DNA of 64,000 nucleotides from Zetaproteobacteria bacterium (GCA_002753275.1 PEAA01000001.1:62001-126000), one strand, 5' to 3'; counted from the stretch's first letter, positions 51,482-60,220 are shown. The notes: generated by a model not told the origin, from the letters alone. Program-made: numbers and translations.

Positions 51482-52855
51482 CTAAGCCTTGCCCGCCCCA
51501 TTCCCATCGATTAATGGCAAATCTGCGATAAAAAATTCAGGATGATTAGATTGTAGTTGGCGCGCATATTTGATGGGCAACATAGCCATCAATTGCAGAA
51601 TGCCATCATCATGCTGTTGTTCAAGAATGCGACCATTGGCATAACAAAAAGCCAATGTTTTGCCATCAGAAATAGGAAGCCGTAATGCATAAGGTTTCAT
51701 TTCCATCTCCGCTTCTGCCCAGTCGCGTAATGTCGTAAATAATTGCTCGATTCCTTGACCATGCAGTGCCGAACATGCAATCCGACTGCCTGAAATTGTG
51801 GGCAGTATTCGCGAATGAATTTCAGGCATTGCATCTACTTTGTTAAGAATTTCAATTACCATAGGTGTTGAATCCCCTATTAATCCTAGTTCGATAAGCA
51901 TTTGATCGACCACGCGTTTTTGCAAATCCGTTTCGGGGTCAGAAATGTCACGAACATGAAGAATCAAATCAGCTTCTGTCACCTCTTCAAGGGTAGCACG
52001 AAAGGCATTGACCAATTCATGTGGAAGATCTTGCACAAAGCCAACCGTATCTGACAACATAATGGAACAATGTTTACCGAGAGGTAATTCGCGTAATGTT
52101 GGGTCGAGTGTTGCGAAGAGTTGATCGGCAGCAAATACCTCAGCATTGGTAAGCCGATTAAATAGCGTCGATTTTCCAGCATTCGTATATCCAACCAAGG
52201 CCACGGTTGGCACACCTTTGCGCTGGCGACCTTGACGCTGTGTAGCACGCATTTTTTGCACATGGGCAAGGTCCTGCTCAAGGGATTGGATGCGATTGCG
52301 AATCATGCGTCGATCCAGTTCAATCTGTCGTTCTCCTGGGCCTCCCATAAAACCAAATCCACCCCGTTGACGCTCTAGATGGGTCCATGAGCGAACCAGA
52401 CGACTTATTTGATAATTGAGGCTCGCCAATTCAACTTGAAGGACCCCTTCGCGCGTTTTTGCACGCGAAGCAAAAATTTCAAGAATTAGTCCTGTTCGAT
52501 CAACAACTTTCGCGTTTAAAGCTTTCTCAAGATTGCGCTGTTGAACGGGCGTGAGTTGGTGGTCGATAAAAACGACGGTAATTTCGTTGCGCTCGATACC
52601 ATCGGCAATGGTTTGACACTGCCCACTGCCAAGTAGTGTTTTAGAGCTTATTTTACGCAATGGCATGGCCATAGATTCAATCAACTGGCAATGACTTGAA
52701 ATCACCAAACGATCAAACTCCTCTTTTCTTGAGGCTATGGTATGGGCTGTTTTTTGTTCACGCACCCAATGGGGATGTATACTCATGACGCGTGTGATTG
52801 GAGTGCCCGTTAAAATCATCTCAGACATGGTGGTAAATTGAGGCTCCTTGAGCAA
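51482..52855 (-). CDS. hflX: GTPase HflX
   Basis: HflX is a ribosome-associated GTPase that rescues or splits stalled and stressed ribosomes. The 457-residue protein has the HflX N-domain (about 25-130, VVFIDHQLTPVQQRNLE), the coiled glycine-rich segment FMGGPGERQIELDRRMI, Walker A VALVGYTNAGKSTL and switch LSDTVGFVQDLPHELV, then a C-terminal tail. The start is given as TTG 52855; ATG 52828 is an alternative and neither has a well-spaced ribosome binding site. It directly follows miaA, with no hfq between them and no hflK/hflC after it. Confidence 0.94.
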   Translation of the reverse strand: MLKEPQFTTMSEMILTGTPITRVMSIHPHWVREQKTAHTIASRKEEFDRLVISSHCQLIESMAMPLRKISSKTLLGSGQCQTIADGIERNEITVVFIDHQLTPVQQRNLEKALNAKVVDRTGLILEIFASRAKTREGVLQVELASLNYQISRLVRSWTHLERQRGGFGFMGGPGERQIELDRRMIRNRIQSLEQDLAHVQKMRATQRQGRQRKGVPTVALVGYTNAGKSTLFNRLTNAEVFAADQLFATLDPTLRELPLGKHCSIMLSDTVGFVQDLPHELVNAFRATLEEVTEADLILHVRDISDPETDLQKRVVDQMLIELGLIGDSTPMVIEILNKVDAMPEIHSRILPTISGSRIACSALHGQGIEQLFTTLRDWAEAEMEMKPYALRLPISDGKTLAFCYANGRILEQQHDDGILQLMAMLPIKYARQLQSNHPEFFIADLPLIDGNGAGKA

Positions 52856-52860
52856 GGCAT

Positions 52861-53793
52861 TTAAAACTTCTGTGTAGATTGTTCAATATAGTCCTGCATC
52901 TGTCCATATAAATAGCGATAATCGCCCCAGAGGGCTTCTTTTTGCTGATGCCTAAACCAGGTATTTTGACGCTTGGCAAAACGGCGTGTGGCCGTAATTC
53001 CTTGTTCGATGGCGAGTTCTTTAGAACATTTTCCATCTAAGTAATCAAGAAGTTGCCTGTAGCCTACAGCGCGCATAGCAGGGTGCGTTTCGGCTAGGTG
53101 AAGTTGATGTAACCACTGAACTTCTGTGAGCCATCCCCTTTCTATCATGAGAAAAAAACGATCAGCTATGCGTTTTCTTAATATTTCTCGTTCGAGATCA
53201 AGTACAAAAACTTTGCATGCAATGGGTGGGATGTTCGGTTCCTGCTGTTGCCATTCGCTCAATGGGCGCCCACTACTGTGATAAACACCCAGCCCGCGCA
53301 ATATTCGCTGCGTGTCATGTTCAGGAAGACGGGAAGCCAATGGTGGATCGACCTTGGTTAATTGTGCATGTAAGTAGGGTGTTCCGTATTGCTCTTGCAA
53401 TGCTTGATAGTGGGCTCGAATCGTATCAGAGACCTCTGGAATGGTGGCAAACCCCTTGATTAGCGCTTGCAAATATAAGCCGGTTCCTCCACAAACAATG
53501 GCGATGCGCCCTACTTCGTTTTGCGCACGAATTTTTTCACGCGCCAATTCCGCCCAAGCTGCTGCGGAAAAAAGTTCAGGAAGATGTGCGCAGTTAATCG
53601 CTTCATGTGGTACATATCGTTGCTCTTCTTCACTTGGCTTGGCCGTACCAATATCTAGTTCGTGATAAACCTGCATCGAATCGCATGAGATAATCGAGAG
53701 ACCATGTTGTGCAGCCAGTTCCATTGCCAATGCTGATTTCCCAACGCTGGTTGCACCCATGATTGCAATGGCTTGCAATGGCCTCTTAGACAT
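52861..53793 (-). CDS. miaA: tRNA dimethylallyltransferase
   Basis: MiaA adds an isopentenyl group to A37 of tRNAs that read UNN codons. The 310-residue protein from ATG 53793 has P-loop AIMGATSVGKSALAMEL, SCDSMQVYHELDIGTAKPS, CGGTGLYLQALIKG and the C-terminal QNTWFRHQ. An in-frame TTG at 53799 overlaps the mutL stop; ATG 53793, two bases after that stop, is preferred. Confidence 0.96.
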   Translation of the reverse strand: MSKRPLQAIAIMGATSVGKSALAMELAAQHGLSIISCDSMQVYHELDIGTAKPSEEEQRYVPHEAINCAHLPELFSAAAWAELAREKIRAQNEVGRIAIVCGGTGLYLQALIKGFATIPEVSDTIRAHYQALQEQYGTPYLHAQLTKVDPPLASRLPEHDTQRILRGLGVYHSSGRPLSEWQQQEPNIPPIACKVFVLDLEREILRKRIADRFFLMIERGWLTEVQWLHQLHLAETHPAMRAVGYRQLLDYLDGKCSKELAIEQGITATRRFAKRQNTWFRHQQKEALWGDYRYLYGQMQDYIEQSTQKF

Positions 53794-53795
53794 GC

Positions 53796-55658
53796 TCAAG
53801 ACTCTTTACGCCCAAAGAGTCTATCCAGTTCATTTAAGCTCAACGGAACATAAGTGGGTCGACCATGGTTGCATTGTGCAATGTTTGGGGTCTTCTCCAT
53901 CTCTCGTAGCAGTGCATTTTGTTCTGAAAGCGTTAATGCACGCCCTGCTTTGATGGAACATTTACAAGCGCGATTGCCCATCCAGCGTTCGAGAATGCGA
54001 CCATGTCCTTCGGTTGCAATGCCTATGAACATACACGATTCGATCAATTCAGTTAAAAGCGCTTCGGGAGATTCTTTAATCAAGAGCGCAGGTATTGTCA
54101 TGAGTAAGTAGTGATATTCATTCTCTTTCTTAAGTTTGAAGCCAAATGATTGTAATTGTTGGTAGTGGTCTTCAAGCCAGTGAGATAATTCATCATCGAC
54201 ATGCCATAGGAAAGGGACCAGTAATAACTGTTGTTTTATTCCCTCATGGTCGAGTTCCTGTTTCATTTTTTCATAATTAATGCGTTCATGGGCTGCGTGT
54301 TGATCGACCAGCATCATGCCAAAGTCAGTCTGTGTTAAAATGTAACAATGGTGCAGTTGCGCCAGTGCAACGCCAAGGTTAACGCCTTGATTATGCTCTG
54401 AATAGTTTGTTTCGGGACTTTCTGCAGCAAGATGATGGCCAAAAAGACGCTGTTGGATATCGAGATCATAATGCGAAGTACTTCTGACTGCTGGTGAAAA
54501 ACGCCCCCCTTCTGCCGAGTGTGTGTTGGAAATGCGCATACTGGGTGTTTTCATCGCTTCACCCTGTATTGGAGTGTCAGAATACTCTCTTCCTCTTTCA
54601 CTTTGGTATTGCATTTGACTTAATGCCTTATCCGTGGTCGTTGAAGAGACCTTATTGCCAATACTTTCAATTCCTTGTCGTAAGCATACCACAATTGCGG
54701 AGTAAACATCTTGCGGGGTCTTAAAGCGTACTTCGCGTTTTGAGGGATGAACATTAATATCAACATGTGCAGGGTCCATCGAGATCGAGATAACCGCAAC
54801 AGGGTAACGGTCATGAAACATCACATCACGGTAACCCGTGCGCACGGCGTTGATTAGTGCTTTCTCACGAATCACACGACCATTGAGTAAAAATACCATG
54901 CGCGAAGCATTGCGATGATGCAGTGTTGGAAGCCCCATAAAGGCTTGAATATCGATGCCTTGGTGCGCACTTTGTTGATAAGCGCTGTTGGTGATGAAGT
55001 CATCCCCCATCAATGCGTGGATGCGTGATTGTTCATGGGTGTGGGTAGGGATATCCATACGAATTTTACCATCACATTCAAGACGAAATGCAATCAAGTG
55101 ATGCGCCAATGCCAACGATTTAAACACATCAACAACGGCGGCATCTTCGGTTTTTTCACTGCGCATAAAGTGCAATCGAGCCGGTGTGTTGAGAAAAAGA
55201 TCGAGAACCTCAATTCGCGTTCCTTGACGCTTAGGGATGGGTTTCACTTCGAGCCCAATCCCCCCATGCAAATAAACCTCTATACCGTGTTCATCTTCTG
55301 ATCGGCAGGTCTGCATACGAAAGCGTGAAACCGATGCGATCGATGGCAGTGCTTCACCGCGAAACCCATGGCTGGCAATCCGATGCAAATCATCGAGTTG
55401 AGAAATTTTACTGGTTGCATGCCGCTCAATAGCCATTGTTGCATCTTCTTCGGACATGCCCAAGCCATTATCTTCAACCTCAATTTTTCGCTTTCCAGCT
55501 TGCAGAAGACGAACAATAACCCGTGTGGCTCCAGCATCTACGCTGTTTTCCATTAACTCTTTGACGACAGAGGCGGGTCTTTCTACGACCTCGCCTGCGG
55601 CGATTTGATTGGCGATATGATCAGGTAAACGATGAATGGTTTGCAAGGGGATCGTCAC
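53796..55658 (-). CDS. mutL: DNA mismatch repair protein MutL (endonuclease type)
   Basis: MutL links MutS recognition to strand cutting. The 620-residue protein has the GHKL ATPase: VVKELMENSVDAGAT, DNGLGMSEEDA and SHGFRGEALPSI. After a linker (about 345-420) comes the C-terminal dimerisation domain, with the endonuclease motif DQHAAHERINYE, ACKCSIKAG and CNHGRPT. These are metal-site motifs that E. coli MutL lacks, so strand nicking without MutH is expected. The start is GTG 55658, overlapping the stop of the upstream monooxygenase by one base. Confidence 0.96.
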   Translation of the reverse strand: MTIPLQTIHRLPDHIANQIAAGEVVERPASVVKELMENSVDAGATRVIVRLLQAGKRKIEVEDNGLGMSEEDATMAIERHATSKISQLDDLHRIASHGFRGEALPSIASVSRFRMQTCRSEDEHGIEVYLHGGIGLEVKPIPKRQGTRIEVLDLFLNTPARLHFMRSEKTEDAAVVDVFKSLALAHHLIAFRLECDGKIRMDIPTHTHEQSRIHALMGDDFITNSAYQQSAHQGIDIQAFMGLPTLHHRNASRMVFLLNGRVIREKALINAVRTGYRDVMFHDRYPVAVISISMDPAHVDINVHPSKREVRFKTPQDVYSAIVVCLRQGIESIGNKVSSTTTDKALSQMQYQSERGREYSDTPIQGEAMKTPSMRISNTHSAEGGRFSPAVRSTSHYDLDIQQRLFGHHLAAESPETNYSEHNQGVNLGVALAQLHHCYILTQTDFGMMLVDQHAAHERINYEKMKQELDHEGIKQQLLLVPFLWHVDDELSHWLEDHYQQLQSFGFKLKKENEYHYLLMTIPALLIKESPEALLTELIESCMFIGIATEGHGRILERWMGNRACKCSIKAGRALTLSEQNALLREMEKTPNIAQCNHGRPTYVPLSLNELDRLFGRKES

Positions 55659-56875
55659 TATGCTTCAAGTTGTTTAGGCACAGGCAACGAGAGTCCCGTG
55701 CTATGTTGCATCAACATTTGCTTGATGATTCCACTGTTTCCAACCATGCGCATCCCAAGACCACGCAACAATGGCATGCCCGGGAGTTGGCTGGTATAGA
55801 TGTGATTCAACCCTTCCATCGAGGCCATAACAGTTAAAATATCGGGCACTCTTTGCGCAATGAGCCGGGAGAGAATTTCGCTTGATCCATAATCTTCTTT
55901 GAAGCGAATGGCATCCAATATTTCACGACCGAGAATCATGGCATCACGCAAACCTAGGTTAACCCCAAGTCCGGCCAGTGGATGAATTGTGTGTGCCGCA
56001 TCACCAATTAATGCAATATTGGGGCGAATCATATGCGCAGCCAGCCGCGTTTTTAGAGGGAATGCTGCCCGTTGCCCCACTTCAGTGACGCGGCCTAGCA
56101 CAGGACCCATTGCTAAATTCAGTGATTCAATAAACCCAATATCATCAAGCTGCATCAACCGATCTGCTTCTTCTGTTTGCGCACTCCATACAATCGATAT
56201 CATGCCGTTGATCATGGGCAAAAACGCCAATGGACCTGTGGGTAGAAAGCGCTGATATGCCGAGTTCTGGTGTGGAAGTTGTGTGCGAATATTGGCGACG
56301 ATCCCTTTTTGATGCATGTCATGTTCATATAAATGAATCTCAGCATTGCTGCGTACCCAAGAGTTTGCACCATCCGCGCCAACCAATAACGGTGTTTCAA
56401 CGACGCGCCCATCTTCAAATCGCACTTGCAGTTTTCCATTGTTGCGTTGCCATGATTGAATGACCGCAGGGTAGTAAAGTTCAATATTAACATCTTGTAA
56501 TAATGTGAGTTTCATTGCTTCTTGCATTTTTGAGTTTTCAATCAAGTAGCCAAGCGCTGTTTTTTTAATTTCCTCTGCATCAAAGCGGATACCACCGGCA
56601 TGTTGATTATCCCATATACGCATCGTATGGATGGGGGAAGCCACCGTTTGCAAGCGTTCCCAAACACCAATGGCTTGAAACATTTCAATATTGGCCGCCA
56701 CAATCGCCGAAACGCGGCAATCATACCCAAGTGAAATAAAGGGTGCGCTCTCTTCCCGTTCTACAATGAGGATCTTTAATCCTTGCAATCGCAACGCTGC
56801 GGCAAGGCAAAGACCAACCATTCCTGCACCGACGATGATTAAATCTACCTGCTCATTAAAGGGGGAACTTTTCAT
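55658..56875 (-). CDS. ubiI: UbiI/VisC-like FAD-dependent ubiquinone-biosynthesis hydroxylase
   Basis: This is a class A flavoprotein monooxygenase of the UbiH/UbiI/UbiF/VisC group. From ATG 56875 it has 405 residues: FAD-binding DLIIVGAGMVGLCLAAAL, the mid-protein LVGADGANSWVR and GDAAHTIHPLAGLGVNLGL. The GDAAHTIHPLAG form matches UbiI/UbiF rather than UbiH. As coq7 nearby can perform the step UbiF does in E. coli, C5 hydroxylation (UbiI role) is the likeliest function; that is inference. The ATG overlaps the ubiH stop (ATGA). The frame is open upstream to 56980. Confidence 0.85.
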   Translation of the reverse strand: MKSSPFNEQVDLIIVGAGMVGLCLAAALRLQGLKILIVEREESAPFISLGYDCRVSAIVAANIEMFQAIGVWERLQTVASPIHTMRIWDNQHAGGIRFDAEEIKKTALGYLIENSKMQEAMKLTLLQDVNIELYYPAVIQSWQRNNGKLQVRFEDGRVVETPLLVGADGANSWVRSNAEIHLYEHDMHQKGIVANIRTQLPHQNSAYQRFLPTGPLAFLPMINGMISIVWSAQTEEADRLMQLDDIGFIESLNLAMGPVLGRVTEVGQRAAFPLKTRLAAHMIRPNIALIGDAAHTIHPLAGLGVNLGLRDAMILGREILDAIRFKEDYGSSEILSRLIAQRVPDILTVMASMEGLNHIYTSQLPGMPLLRGLGMRMVGNSGIIKQMLMQHSTGLSLPVPKQLEA

Positions 56876-58116
56876 GATTGCATAGAATGGGGTTGTGATG
56901 ACATTTGTGCTACTCCTGCAGCATGTTGAATAAGCAGTTTTTTTAATGAAGATGAGCCATGAATACGGTCCATTATCCATTGCCGTGTTTGACTTGCCAG
57001 TGCGCCTTCAAATGAAAAACCTTGCACCATGGCCTCTGTAAACCCTGCCACTGCGAGTGTGTCTAAAATGCGTTGATCTGCATAGGTTTTTAATAGGGTT
57101 GCATCTCCAGGGTTTTGTTGACTTGCATGCGCAACTGAAAGGGTGTTGGCCAATGCTTCAACATCGCGCAAACCAAGATTCATCCCCTGCCCAGCCACGG
57201 GATGAATGGTATGTGCGGCATTACCAACAAGCGCAATGCGTGGCGCCACAAATTGTTTGGCGATGCGAAGTTCTAAAGGAAAACAGAAGCGTGCGCCGAC
57301 ATCCATAACTCGGCCTGTTTTTTCAATAACCTGCATCCCCAATGCTTGATTGAGTTTTTTTAAAAAGAGTGTCGGAGAGAGTGATGCGATGATGGCTGCC
57401 TCGCGAGGCTCCATCGCCCAAACAACCGAGTAGCGCCCGTCGCCCATTGGCAACAAAGCCAAGGGGCCGCTTGACTTAAAACACTCATAGGCGACATCAA
57501 AATGTCCCAGTTCGACTTGAACAGAGCAGACCAGGCCAAAACGGTTGTAATCCCACCCTCGGGTGCTGATGCCCGCCATTTTTCGAATGGCGCTGTGCGT
57601 ACCATCTGCGCCGACAACCAAGGCAGTCGTCATGGTTTGAAGTACGCCATTTCGATCTGTTTGTAATGCAATATGGGTTGCTAAAGTATCAACCTGGAGA
57701 ACTCTTGATTGCGTAAACCATTGGATACCACTTTTTTGGGCGAGTGTGTGAAGTTCTTGGTTAAGTATAGACATATCAACAACATAACCTAATGCATCGG
57801 CAAAGGATCTATTGTTGGTCTGTAGATCATGGTTGTGGAGCGCAATGCGAGAGCCTTCGGTTGAATCGAACACATCAATATGGCGAATACGACCAGCATG
57901 GTTGTCCAATAGGTGCGACCATGCGCCAATCCTTTGCAGGTGGTTCTTTGAACCATACGAGAGCGCGATCATCCGTTCAGGGTCGCTTAATCGATAGTTT
58001 AAGGCCGATGATTCAATGATGGCAATTCGATAGCCTTGCAACTGTAACTGCAGTGCCAAGGTTATGCCTACAGCACCGCCACCTACGATGATTAAATCAT
58101 AATCCAACTGTTCCAT
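56872..58116 (-). CDS. ubiH: 2-octaprenyl-6-methoxyphenol hydroxylase-like UbiH
   Basis: UbiH-type hydroxylase acting on a ubiquinone precursor ring. ATG 58116 follows GGAGAGGTGGT and gives 414 residues with LIIVGGGAVGITLALQLQL, VVGADGTHSAIRK and GNAAHTIHPVAGQGMNLGLR. The GNAA...GQG variant is that of E. coli UbiH (GNAAQTLHPIAGQG), which distinguishes it from the downstream paralogue. It is divergent from coq7, with 72 bases between the starts. Confidence 0.88.
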   Translation of the reverse strand: MEQLDYDLIIVGGGAVGITLALQLQLQGYRIAIIESSALNYRLSDPERMIALSYGSKNHLQRIGAWSHLLDNHAGRIRHIDVFDSTEGSRIALHNHDLQTNNRSFADALGYVVDMSILNQELHTLAQKSGIQWFTQSRVLQVDTLATHIALQTDRNGVLQTMTTALVVGADGTHSAIRKMAGISTRGWDYNRFGLVCSVQVELGHFDVAYECFKSSGPLALLPMGDGRYSVVWAMEPREAAIIASLSPTLFLKKLNQALGMQVIEKTGRVMDVGARFCFPLELRIAKQFVAPRIALVGNAAHTIHPVAGQGMNLGLRDVEALANTLSVAHASQQNPGDATLLKTYADQRILDTLAVAGFTEAMVQGFSFEGALASQTRQWIMDRIHGSSSLKKLLIQHAAGVAQMSSQPHSMQS

Positions 58117-58173
58117 ACCACCTCTCCGGCAAGAAGGGTACAATATTTATGATTGATTAGGAAATAGTTCAAT

Positions 58174-58179
58174 TATAAT
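58174..58179 (+). promoter_or_regulatory. Possible -10 box of coq7 close to its start codon
   Basis: A perfect TATAAT at 58174-58179 is preceded by TTGATT (58153-58158) with a short 15-base spacer. Transcription would begin around 58186, only a few bases before the coq7 ATG at 58189, implying a leaderless mRNA if the box is real. Confidence 0.45.
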
Positions 58180-58188
58180 CTTTTGCTG

Positions 58189-58851
58189 ATGAAATATAAT
58201 CCCCCATCCACTTTCCGACATTACACCCTTGCCGATCAATTCATCTCTCACCTGGATCTTGCCTTGGATCATATTTTTTGCGAACAAAATACGCAAAGAG
58301 CTTACCCTGCAGAGGGTATTGCTCATGATCGACCAATTAGCAATGAAGAGAGACAATCATCGGCATCTATGATGCGTGTCAATCATGCGGGTGAAATGGC
58401 TGCGCAAGCGCTTTATCATGGGCAAAGCTTAACGGCGCGCGACCCCAGCTTAAGGGAAAAGTTGCGGCAAGCCTCTGTGGATGAAAGTGATCATTTGAAT
58501 TGGTGTCGTCGCAGACTGACTGAGTTGGATGAGAGGCCGTCGTTGCTTGATCCATTCTGGTATGCAGGTTCATTTGTGATTGGTGTGGGCGCAGGTATCG
58601 CGGGGGATCGTTGGAACTTAGGGTTTCTGGCAGAGACAGAGTGTCAAGTTGTCAAGCACTTAGAGGGGCACTTGCAACGATTGCCTGAGTCTGATGTTAA
58701 AAGTCGAGCCATTGCGGCGCAGATGCGTGATGATGAGCAGGGTCATGCGGATCTTGCTGTCAACTTGGGGGCGGCACCACTGCCTGCGCCAATCAAAGTT
58801 GCTATGCAACTTACATCTAAGATTATGACAGCGTTGGCAAGTCGTATCTAA
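58189..58851 (+). CDS. coq7: Demethoxyubiquinone hydroxylase, di-iron Coq7 type
   Basis: Coq7 hydroxylates demethoxyubiquinone, the last ring hydroxylation of ubiquinone synthesis, and replaces UbiF. The 220-residue protein has the carboxylate-bridged di-iron ligands Glu69 (NHAGEMAAQ), Glu99 and His102 (DESDHLNW), Glu151 (AETECQVVKHLEGH), and Glu183 and His186 (DDEQGHAD). Neither ATG 58189 nor TTG 58183 has a ribosome binding site. It lies divergent from two flavin hydroxylase genes, so all ring hydroxylases are together. Confidence 0.95.
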   Translation: MKYNPPSTFRHYTLADQFISHLDLALDHIFCEQNTQRAYPAEGIAHDRPISNEERQSSASMMRVNHAGEMAAQALYHGQSLTARDPSLREKLRQASVDESDHLNWCRRRLTELDERPSLLDPFWYAGSFVIGVGAGIAGDRWNLGFLAETECQVVKHLEGHLQRLPESDVKSRAIAAQMRDDEQGHADLAVNLGAAPLPAPIKVAMQLTSKIMTALASRI

Positions 58852-58906
58852 GCTGTCAGCTGGGATAAATTTATTTGCGGGCATATCGCCTTGCGATCGA
58901 GGCTGT

Positions 58907-59392
58907 ATGAAAAACAGTTCCACTATTATTGAGAATCAACTCCATATCGTTCTATTTGAGCCCGAGATCCCTCCTAATACTGGCAATATTGCTAGGCTTT
59001 GCGCATGTACAGGTTGTAGTTTACACCTCATTCACCCCCTCGGGTTTTCAATTAATGATAAGCACTTGAAGCGTGCAGGGCTCGACTATTGGCATCACCT
59101 TGATATCCATGAGTATGATAACTGGTCTGAATTTAAATCGGTTGTACCGGTGATGGATCGCTGCTTTGGCCTTTCGACAAAGGCTGTTGAAAGTATCTGG
59201 AATGTTCAATTTCAAGCTGGAGATATGATTGTGTTTGGTCCTGAGAGTCGAGGGCTTCCAGAGTATATTCGTAATGAAATCAGTTTGCTAAAAGTGCCGA
59301 TGTTGCAGCATGACAGTTTGCGCTCTTTAAATCTCTCATCCGCATGTTCCATTGTCACATATGAAGCCCTTCGTCAACTAAATTGTGCGTGA
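58907..59392 (+). CDS. trmL: tRNA (cytidine34-2'-O)-methyltransferase TrmL
   Basis: TrmL 2'-O-methylates the wobble base of tRNA-Leu isoacceptors (CAA and UAA anticodons in E. coli), which would include the tRNA-Leu(CAA) gene in this window. The 161-residue SPOUT protein has IVLFEPEIPPNTGNIARLCA, HLIHPLGFSINDKHLKRAGLDYW, FGPESRGLPE and LRSLNLSSACSIVTYEALRQ, and no additional RNA-binding domain. The start ATG 58907 is preceded by GATCGAGGCTGT. Confidence 0.95.
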   Translation: MKNSSTIIENQLHIVLFEPEIPPNTGNIARLCACTGCSLHLIHPLGFSINDKHLKRAGLDYWHHLDIHEYDNWSEFKSVVPVMDRCFGLSTKAVESIWNVQFQAGDMIVFGPESRGLPEYIRNEISLLKVPMLQHDSLRSLNLSSACSIVTYEALRQLNCA

Positions 59393-59579
59393 CCGTAGAA
59401 TTTTCTCCACCGTTTTTTAACCGACTTTGCGATACATGGACCTGGATAATATTACGAAACCTTAACATTCACTATATAGAATATCGCATTGTTTTTAATT
59501 ATATAATCTGTCATGTATATTTTTTAACCATGATATTTTTTAATGGAAATTATTATATTATGTCGCAAAAAGAGAAAAG

Positions 59580-59614
59580 TTATACACTGAGTTATCCACA
59601 GATTTTGTGAGTAA
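59580..59614. promoter_or_regulatory. Cluster of three DnaA-box-like sequences in an AT-rich gap
   Basis: In the 279-base, strongly AT-rich gene-free stretch 59393-59671 lie TTATACACT (59580-59588, one mismatch), a perfect consensus box TTATCCACA (59592-59600), and the reverse TGTGAGTAA (59606-59614, one mismatch). A/T-rich runs flank both sides, including many TTTTT and TTAAAAAA tracts. The context GAGTTATCCACAG closely resembles box R4 of E. coli oriC. The rest of the gap holds no supported gene; a 75-codon frame across it is rich in Ile/Tyr/Asn and looks like AT-driven chance. Confidence 0.5.
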
Positions 59615-59671
59615 GAAAAAGTATCATAATAATGCTTTACTTTTGTTAAAAAACATTCATAAAGCACCCTA

Positions 59672-60220
59672 ATGAACTGGACTATTTCAAATCAATTAAC
59701 CATTGCTCGCGTTTTGCTTATCCCTTTACTTGCGGGCTGTTTTTATATTCCAAACACCATGGGATATATTCTCGCAACATCTGTTTTTGCCATTGCATCG
59801 ATTACGGATTGGCTTGATGGCTATCTCGCACGCACGCGTAACGAAGTGACTGCATTTGGTCGTTTCTTGGATCCAGTTGCAGATAAGCTCCTGGTTGCGA
59901 CAGCGTTGGTGCTTTTGGTTGAAGATGAGCGCGTCCCTGCCCTACTCGCTGCGATTATCATTGGGCGTGAAATTACCATCAGTGCGCTGCGCGAATGGCT
60001 TGCTGAACAATCTACGGTTGTGCATGTCTCCTTTCTTGGTAAGGCAAAAACAGCCGTGCAGATGGGCGCTATTGTTGCGCTTTTGATTCACCTTCCGCTT
60101 GGTGGTGTTGATTTTCATCTCGTGGGTCTCATTTTACTTTGGGTTGCTGCTGGGCTAACGCTTTGGTCAGGGTATGATTATATAAGGAATGCATGGCCAT
60201 CGCTGACAGCCAAACAATAA
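59672..60220 (+). CDS. pgsA: CDP-diacylglycerol-glycerol-3-phosphate 3-phosphatidyltransferase
   Basis: PgsA makes phosphatidylglycerophosphate for PG and cardiolipin. The 182-residue membrane protein has the CDP-alcohol phosphatidyltransferase motif with Asp46, Asp49, Gly50, Ala53, Arg54, Gly63, Asp67 and Asp71 in DWLDGYLARTRNEV and AFGRFLDPVADK, and about five membrane helices. No clear ribosome binding site precedes ATG 59672. A bidirectional terminator begins at its stop codon. Confidence 0.95.
   Translation: MNWTISNQLTIARVLLIPLLAGCFYIPNTMGYILATSVFAIASITDWLDGYLARTRNEVTAFGRFLDPVADKLLVATALVLLVEDERVPALLAAIIIGREITISALREWLAEQSTVVHVSFLGKAKTAVQMGAIVALLIHLPLGGVDFHLVGLILLWVAAGLTLWSGYDYIRNAWPSLTAKQ

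Noticed and set aside
59383-59610. 75-codon plus-strand ORF in the gap after trmL
   Set aside because: Very rich in Ile, Tyr, Asn and Phe as expected from AT-rich non-coding DNA; no ribosome binding site, no motif, and it overlaps the DnaA-box cluster.
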